62,987 nt of DNA, from contig JAIETL010000043.1 of NCBI GenBank assembly GCA_019745195.1, positions 1-62,987 on the forward strand, written 5' to 3'. Position numbers and translations under genes: made by a program. Below, one piece after another: positions 58,156-62,987 of this stretch. The stretch is from Beijerinckiaceae bacterium. GTDB lineage: Bacteria; Pseudomonadota; Alphaproteobacteria; Rhizobiales; Beijerinckiaceae. The number at the start of each line of letters is the position of its first letter. The first letter of the stretch is position 1. The notes under the pieces are model-generated. The model was not told where the DNA came from. It made no database searches and saw only the letters and a list, made by a program, of their open reading frames with translations.

Positions 58156-58164
58156 GCTCGCGCC

Positions 58165-59283
58165 TTAGGCGGCCTCTGGTTCAGGGGCAGATTCTTGCTG
58201 CTTGTAGCTGGCGTAAATCGGTCCGTGCAGCCACACATGCACCGTCATGTCCGCGTGGTGTTCATGACCGTTGCCTGTATGATCGAAGTCATATCGAAGC
58301 GTCTCGACGTACTGAACGAGCAGATTGTGCTCGATGGCCGCCATCATTGCGCCAGCCGCCATCACCTTGCTCCCCAAGGGTGAAAGAATGATCTGAGGCT
58401 CGAATATGCCGTCCACCGTGCGATCATATCGCTCCTTCAGGGTCGAAATCGTCCGATACGAGTCGAGCGGATTGCGCTCCGAAACGTAGATCAAGTCCCG
58501 CGAGTCGAAGTCCCATTCGTCCGTTAGCTGCGTGAGAAATTCTGTCAGCAGCTCGTCCGCTCGCCGTGGATTGCGAGCGGGGAACGGCAGCAGTGGGCAA
58601 ATTTTGTAGACATCGCTGTGGCTCGCTCGAATTTTCTGCAGCTTGGCGGCCGATCCGTGCGCGAGGTGCGGCAACCAGATGCGAGCCACTGGCTTCGAAG
58701 CGTATTCGACATTTACGCCGGCGAAGCCGCGGACATTGATTACCTGCGGCGAAGGCTCACCCAAAATCCGCGCATCGAGCTCGGGGTTGGATGAGATCAT
58801 CAAATGAAAGTTGAGGTTGTCGTCTCGCTCGCAGTGTTCGAGGCAAAAGCGTGCTGCCGGAAAAGCAATGCCCAGAGAGAGAGCGCTCATATCCAGAACG
58901 ACGTCGGTCAGCGCTTCTGGCCACTCAAACTTAGCAAGAGTATCGCTGAGCCGCTGCCCGGCGACCGGGGCCCCGTCGTCAGCGAAGATCTGAATTTGCT
59001 GGACGATGGCGTTCGGCACCAAACTTAGGAGCTCTCGCTCGTTCGTATCCGCTTCCGTCGTCAGATTCGCGGCCGGATCGCCGCGCTCCTCTCGAAGGAA
59101 TAGCGCATGCAGCCGCGGCCCCATCGCGGCGGCGAGTTTCTCGGCGACACGCCGAGCCCGCGGATCAAAGCCTGCGCCCGCGATTAGAAGGCACCGGGTC
59201 TTTGGGTCAGAAAAGTGCTCTTTGATGAAAGCATCAACGCGCTCGTCGAAATGCGTGATGCAGTTGCTCCAGTGGTCGCGCAT
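58165..59283 (-). CDS. Unrecognised 372-aa protein of the PRTase/ATPase operon
   Basis: This 372-aa cytosolic protein starts M-R-D-H-W-S-N-C-I-T-H-F-D-E-R. It has a glycine-rich L-L-I-A-G-A-G-F-D-P-R near residue 35, which looks like the start of a Rossmann-type fold, and later I-Y-V-S-E-R-N-P-L-D-S-Y-R-T-I-S-T-L (about 270) and I-I-L-S-P-L-G-S-K-V-M-A-A-G-A-M (about 305). The last 40 residues are rich in His, Glu and Asp. No family is recognised. It lies 7 nt after the ATPase gene and 9 nt before the SIS-HAD gene, so it is fixed in the operon and probably acts with them. Confidence 0.75.
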   Translation of the reverse strand: MRDHWSNCITHFDERVDAFIKEHFSDPKTRCLLIAGAGFDPRARRVAEKLAAAMGPRLHALFLREERGDPAANLTTEADTNERELLSLVPNAIVQQIQIFADDGAPVAGQRLSDTLAKFEWPEALTDVVLDMSALSLGIAFPAARFCLEHCERDDNLNFHLMISSNPELDARILGEPSPQVINVRGFAGVNVEYASKPVARIWLPHLAHGSAAKLQKIRASHSDVYKICPLLPFPARNPRRADELLTEFLTQLTDEWDFDSRDLIYVSERNPLDSYRTISTLKERYDRTVDGIFEPQIILSPLGSKVMAAGAMMAAIEHNLLVQYVETLRYDFDHTGNGHEHHADMTVHVWLHGPIYASYKQQESAPEPEAA

Positions 59284-59290
59284 GTTCGCC

Positions 59291-61198
59291 TCAGACTTCG
59301 TCGATGACGCGGGAGAGCGTTTCGGCGTCCCATTCGAGAAACCCGCCGCGATTGAGCGTAAGGCCATAAGAAAGGCAGACGGGGCCCGCGAGCTCCAAGA
59401 GGCACCAAGATTTGCCGCCCTGCCCGTAGCTGCGGACAGCGACCAGCGCACCGTAGGCGACGGCGAATTTCAGCACGAGCGCGGCCTCGCCGTCGTTCAG
59501 AAGCCGTTCCACTTCTTCGTCGGGAATCCCAATCGCGTTCGCGCCATAGCCGAGCGGAGCGTTGGGCTGCAGCGACTTCTCCAGGCAGGCGCTCGCAATA
59601 TTTGCGATCAGTCCTCGGGTCTTTTTTATGAAAGGGAAGTTCCAGCCCCCGATGATGGCGTCCGCTTTTTCCTTCAGCGCGGCTTGCTGCTGCGCCGGCG
59701 TCAACGCGGGATCCTGGTTGCGGATGGCCTTGGTCTCCATCCTGTCGACCAGAGCGCCGGCCAACTGAAGGAACAGCTCAGCGTTTTCGTTGCTGGCATC
59801 GCAAAGCGCGTCGAGCCCGTAATGAAACGGTCGCTGAAACTCAGCGTGAAGATAGAGGCGGGCAGCCCCAGCAATATCCGCATCAGCCTTGAGGGGCTTT
59901 TTCGTCTCGGGCCCGTCATCACCAAACAGGCTCGGCGTGACCGATCTTAGCCTGACCGCATATCGGTTCAGCAGGACACGGCTCATCCCGAGCTGTACGT
60001 CCTCACCGACGTCTGATGATTGCGCTCCCTTTGAGTATCGCAATACGATATCGTCAATTTTCAAACGGCGCCCTTGCGGAATTCCCAGGCTGTTCTGCTC
60101 GCGGGAAGCCTTGCGCTTCAGCTCCTCGAATTTGCCGGCGGGCAACGCGGGTGGCTCGGAACTGAGCAAATCGCTGAAACGCGAAAAATTGCGAGCCTCC
60201 AGTGTCTCCACATGCCTAAGATAGCGATCGGCCATACCAGCCGCCATTTTTCGGAATTGGTTCCGCTCCACGCGCCTTTGTGTGGGGCTTTGCATGGCAA
60301 TCGCGATGAAGTCTCTGTCCGGCTTCACCCCGGGGTGCTCATCGACGAGCTTTGATTGGAAGACGGCTCCTGGCGACAAGGCGTCCATCCGCATCATCAT
60401 CCACCGTCCGATCCTGATCTCGCGGCGGGTAAGGGCTCTGAAGAGCCCATTCAGCTGATCCGGATGCAAGCTGTGCACGTCATCCAGGATAACGAGCGGC
60501 TTCAGCCGCGCCTCCTTTCCGTTCCAATCGATTTCGATTTCCCGCAGCACCTCGAACGGCTGGTATGGCGAGCTTGCATCAGCAGAGAGGTCCTCGATCC
60601 GCGGCGGCACCAGCCGTGCACCGATGTCGTAGATTGCCCTCTCGACGGCCCTGGCGCGATCAAGCATCGCCATCGCATCGCTACCGCCAATCTGTTCGAG
60701 CTGGGAGGTCGCGTCATCGCGCGCAATCAGGCGAACACCAGAGAGCTCGCGGCGACCATTGGCCGTCAGGTTCCTGAATAGGGCCAAGATGGCCCGTGCT
60801 TGGATCAGCGAGAGCAAAAGCTTGTTTTTGACTGTCTCGTCATAGGGAAGCTCCCAGAAATCGCGATATTCGGATTCCATCGGAAGGCGGACAGCCGCGA
60901 CTTGCGGAATGAGCCTGTCGATGAAGCCACTCTTGGAGAGAGCAGCAGCAAGCGTGCGGCTGTTCTCGCTGCTTTGATCCCGAACGATCGCTTCAACCAT
61001 TCGAAATTCGACCAGGCTTGCCATCATGGTCTTGCCGCTGCCCGGGCTGCCGACGACCCGCACTGGCATTTCAAACAGCCGCGCCTTGTCAGGGTTATTT
61101 CCGACAAACGTGATCAACGGCTCGGGGCTGACGATCGACAAAAACGCCGATGCATCCCGAATATACTCGGTCGCCCGCCGGAGAAATGGATTAGCCAT
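59291..61198 (-). CDS. ORC/CDC6-like P-loop ATPase
   Basis: This 635-aa protein has Walker A G50-S-P-G-S-G-K-T57, Walker B L-V-I-L-D-D (235-240) followed by V-H-S-L, and an R-W-M-M-M-R-M-D strand (265-272) that may hold sensor 1. The rest is a long helical C-terminal part. These fit AAA+-type ATPases of the Orc1/Cdc6-like kind. Such proteins in bacterial conflict operons are thought to act as switches, but this is recollection, not a search. The start at 61198 is 5 nt after the upstream stop. No transmembrane or nuclease domain is visible. Confidence 0.78.
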   Translation of the reverse strand: MANPFLRRATEYIRDASAFLSIVSPEPLITFVGNNPDKARLFEMPVRVVGSPGSGKTMMASLVEFRMVEAIVRDQSSENSRTLAAALSKSGFIDRLIPQVAAVRLPMESEYRDFWELPYDETVKNKLLLSLIQARAILALFRNLTANGRRELSGVRLIARDDATSQLEQIGGSDAMAMLDRARAVERAIYDIGARLVPPRIEDLSADASSPYQPFEVLREIEIDWNGKEARLKPLVILDDVHSLHPDQLNGLFRALTRREIRIGRWMMMRMDALSPGAVFQSKLVDEHPGVKPDRDFIAIAMQSPTQRRVERNQFRKMAAGMADRYLRHVETLEARNFSRFSDLLSSEPPALPAGKFEELKRKASREQNSLGIPQGRRLKIDDIVLRYSKGAQSSDVGEDVQLGMSRVLLNRYAVRLRSVTPSLFGDDGPETKKPLKADADIAGAARLYLHAEFQRPFHYGLDALCDASNENAELFLQLAGALVDRMETKAIRNQDPALTPAQQQAALKEKADAIIGGWNFPFIKKTRGLIANIASACLEKSLQPNAPLGYGANAIGIPDEEVERLLNDGEAALVLKFAVAYGALVAVRSYGQGGKSWCLLELAGPVCLSYGLTLNRGGFLEWDAETLSRVIDEV

Positions 61199-61203
61199 TT
61201 ATC

Positions 61204-62337
61204 TTATCCGTGCCGATCGCGGCGATGGAACAGCGACTGCATCGGGTGCGCGCCGCCCGTTCCATCCGTGTCCGCCCACAAAAGAGGAATGCTATTGTTG
61301 GGAGTATTGTGCTCCAAGACTATCGGCAACGCACAATCAGCGTAGCCAAACGCCATGGTTGTTTGTCCATTCTCTTCGCAGTGCACTCTCAGCCGCTCAA
61401 ACAAGCGATTATCATAATACTTCTCGCATAATTTCATCATCGCCCCGTCGGCGGTCGACGACAGCGGCAAGGTGGATGGGAGCAGCAGCCCTTCAGAGAT
61501 CGACCACCTGCCGTATGTGCGCTGCTGCCACGCTTCGGCGGCTTTCAATCGCTCGTTCAAATTTTCTTTCGCTTGCGCGCTCGATACATAGTGATGAATA
61601 TGTAAGTCGAAATTATCGACAATCGGGAAACTAACTTTCAATTCGGCCTTTGCTTCAACAATAATATCGTTGAATTTCTTCAGCTTCCCCTTCCACTTAC
61701 CCTCGACATTGCGAATAAAAGTTGTTCCAGATGCCGTGAAATCGTCAATCAAATACACGCTGTCGAACTTCTCGCCAGGTCGCATACCGTGATCGCCTTC
61801 GAGATTTTTGGCCAAATCTCGCCATTTTTCAAAATCCACGTTTAGCATCGGCACGACCTGCTCTTGCGAAAGGAGGCCAGAGTTGGCGCGGCGCAATACG
61901 TCGATGCGACTCCCATCGCTCATACCGACAAACAAGGTTTTCCGCCGCCGCTTGCGAAAGGTATCTGCCCCCTGCTTCGTGGCCCACACTTGATAGGCTG
62001 GGATTCCCAGCTCCTGCCCCACGAGCTTGCGCAGGTTCGGGGTCAGAATCTCGGGAACGAACGCCTCGATGAGGCACTGCATCTCCGCAACCGAAATGTA
62101 TACGAGACGCTCTCGGATAAATCGGAACGCGGCCTCCCGGTCTTCCGGATCAAACTGCTTCAACCAGGTGGCCAAGCTCTCGACGAAGCGAATACCTGCC
62201 CTGAAATCCGAGTAGCTGTCGTATTTCACCGTGCTCATGAGCCGAAGCCACGCATACTCCCTGGTAGCTTCGCTCTGTGAATCGTCGGCCCATCCCATAA
62301 TCTCAGCGATCAGGCTGAGCGCCATGCGGTTATTCAA
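61204..62337 (-). CDS. Phosphoribosyltransferase-like protein
   Basis: This 377-aa protein contains V-Y-L-I-D-D-F-T-A-S-G-T-T (residues 194-206), the PRPP-binding motif of type I phosphoribosyltransferases (D-D and the S/T-G-T-T loop). A K-T-L-F-V-G-M-S-D-G-S-R-I-D strand (133-146) precedes it. Enzymes with this motif attach or remove ribose-5-phosphate. The N-terminal 100 residues are helical and unlike classic metabolic enzymes. The start is a TTG (62337) with GGGGGA 5 nt before it; the ATG at 62325 has no ribosome site. It overlaps the 116-aa ORF by 8 nt. Confidence 0.78.
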   Translation of the reverse strand: MNNRMALSLIAEIMGWADDSQSEATREYAWLRLMSTVKYDSYSDFRAGIRFVESLATWLKQFDPEDREAAFRFIRERLVYISVAEMQCLIEAFVPEILTPNLRKLVGQELGIPAYQVWATKQGADTFRKRRRKTLFVGMSDGSRIDVLRRANSGLLSQEQVVPMLNVDFEKWRDLAKNLEGDHGMRPGEKFDSVYLIDDFTASGTTFIRNVEGKWKGKLKKFNDIIVEAKAELKVSFPIVDNFDLHIHHYVSSAQAKENLNERLKAAEAWQQRTYGRWSISEGLLLPSTLPLSSTADGAMMKLCEKYYDNRLFERLRVHCEENGQTTMAFGYADCALPIVLEHNTPNNSIPLLWADTDGTGGAHPMQSLFHRRDRHG

Positions 62338-62680
62338 GCGTTCCCCCTACGAGCCGTGACAAGCGAATATGTTTTTGAGTCCGGACCGCAATGCCTTCCA
62401 ACGCGCGGAAAGCATACCATGGGAATGATTCGTATCGTTTGCACAAGCGATGCGGGAATTCTTGAACACTCTGGGGCACCGCTGCAAAGGCTCCGAGCAA
62501 GAAAAGTGACCCACCGACCTGTAAGGCAGCCTCCGCACTGTTGGCCTTTGGAGGAGTGCGCTTCAGTAGTTTGCCCGAAACCAGACGCTCCGGGATGTCA
62601 GGAATAGGCCATGAGCGGTCAGATCGCCCGATCACGTCTGATAACCAACGCTTATCAGATGTGAACTTTTGGGCATGCAT
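62330..62680 (-). CDS. Putative first gene of the operon, 116 aa
   Basis: This 116-aa protein starts M-H-A-Q-K-F-T-S-D-K-R-W-L-S-D-V-I-G-R and has a central hydrophobic helix (A-L-Q-V-G-G-S-L-F-L-L-G-A-F-A-A-V) and a basic C-terminal half (H-K-H-I-R-L-S-R in T-Q-K-H-I-R-L). Its stop overlaps the PRTase start, as expected in an operon. No clear ribosome site precedes the ATG, and no domain is recognised, so it might be a small partner or a mis-called ORF. Confidence 0.45.
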   Translation of the reverse strand: MHAQKFTSDKRWLSDVIGRSDRSWPIPDIPERLVSGKLLKRTPPKANSAEAALQVGGSLFLLGAFAAVPQSVQEFPHRLCKRYESFPWYAFRALEGIAVRTQKHIRLSRLVGGTLE

Positions 62681-62687
62681 CGAATGT

Positions 62688-62709
62688 GAATCTAAGGTGC
62701 CTTAGATTC
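62688..62709. promoter_or_regulatory. Perfect palindrome upstream of the operon
   Basis: GAATCTAAGG (62688-62697) and CCTTAGATTC (62700-62709) form a perfect 10-bp inverted repeat around TG. It lies 8 nt before the first operon ATG (62680), where a repressor would block expression. Confidence 0.6.
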
Positions 62710-62774
62710 TTTGCGCCCTCTCTGCATCGCTAAGATCTGCATCATCTGCGCCAAAACGGGGCTGGCCCGCTAGG

Positions 62775-62810
62775 CATCGGCGGATAGAAAATCCCGTGGG
62801 TCCGCCGATG
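62775..62810. repeat. Inverted repeat upstream of the operon
   Basis: CATCGGCGGA (62775-62784) is inverted as TCCGCCGATG (62801-62810) with a 16-nt spacer. No T run follows, so it is not a typical terminator. It may be a second regulatory hairpin or part of a mobile boundary. No gene is seen in the last 280 nt of the window. Confidence 0.6.
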
Positions 62811-62987
62811 GCGGCGCCGAACCCAGTGAAGGGGGCTCCACCAAGCTATCCTGCGTCCGGCTCGACTGCCGGCATTCCAGGAGATGCAGAGAGGTGAAGA
62901 AGATCACGAGAGGTCGTGTCCCATAGCGTGGTGTAGCTGAGGGGTGGTCATCGGCGATTGCCGGTTAGGTTTGGGTTGCGAACGCAA

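Noticed and set aside
62880..62987. Possible insertion-sequence end at the right edge
   Set aside because: The sequence around GTGTCCCATAGCGTGGTG resembles some IS ends from memory, but no inverted partner or transposase is inside the window.
45668..62987. Second copy of the tRNA-Val 3' end as an att site
   Set aside because: No repeat of the T-arm/acceptor sequence was found to the right within the window.

Overview
The window is high-GC DNA from an alphaproteobacterium of the order Hyphomicrobiales (Rhizobiales). A Boseaceae/Bosea-like or Bradyrhizobiaceae-like chromosome is the best guess. This rests on the serC-serA pair, the phaR / phaA-DUF1737-phaB polyhydroxybutyrate cluster, an hsp20 gene with a ROSE-type thermometer, cpdR beside an N-formylglutamate amidohydrolase, opgG, and gltB/gltD. 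No rRNA is present to place it more precisely.

About 1.1-45.7 kb is core chromosome with three additions. 0-1 kb is an AT-rich HEPN-like gene. 1.1-5.3 kb is serC, serA, a solute-binding protein and a decayed second copy of the serA 3' end. 5.4-6.9 kb holds a HicBA toxin-antitoxin pair and a class A beta-lactamase. 7-17.4 kb has two exporters (DMT, NhaA with an overlapping 45-codon gene), a glutamine amidotransferase, opgG, a MuiA-like protein, a phosphatase, purA and a membrane protein. 18-19.8 kb is an AT-rich GmrSD-like DUF262/DUF1524 defence gene. 19.8-25.4 kb has ispA, mtgA, rpmF, a degenerate-GGDEF/EAL protein and phaR. 25.7-31.7 kb has phaA/phaB, transporters and a serine hydrolase. 31.9-38 kb is gltD-gltB. 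38.5-45.7 kb has MAPEG, threonine aldolase, hsp20, a lipase-like hydrolase, hisN, a candidate sRNA, N-formylglutamate amidohydrolase, cpdR and tRNA-Val(GAC). Three families of palindromic intergenic repeats are scattered through this part.

Downstream of tRNA-Val the content changes abruptly and stays accessory to the end of the window. 45.9-54.2 kb looks like a decayed prophage: endolysin, spanin-like, prohead protease and tail genes carry single-base frameshifts, a 29-nt direct repeat occurs twice, and an IS91-family transposase C-terminus is fused onto a tail gene. A mostly intact four-gene minus-strand block lies inside it.

The most interesting part is 54.3-62.7 kb. An XRE regulator and a NADAR-domain gene face a tightly packed minus-strand operon of six genes. 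In transcription order it encodes a 116-aa protein, a phosphoribosyltransferase-like protein, an ORC/CDC6-like P-loop ATPase, an unrecognised 372-aa protein, a SIS-HAD fusion and a PfkB sugar/nucleoside kinase. A perfect 10+2+10 palindrome precedes it. Four enzyme folds of phosphosugar or nucleotide chemistry next to an ATPase and a NADAR enzyme, in an island, suggest a nucleotide-based conflict (anti-phage) system. That is inference; no catalytic product can be read from the sequence.
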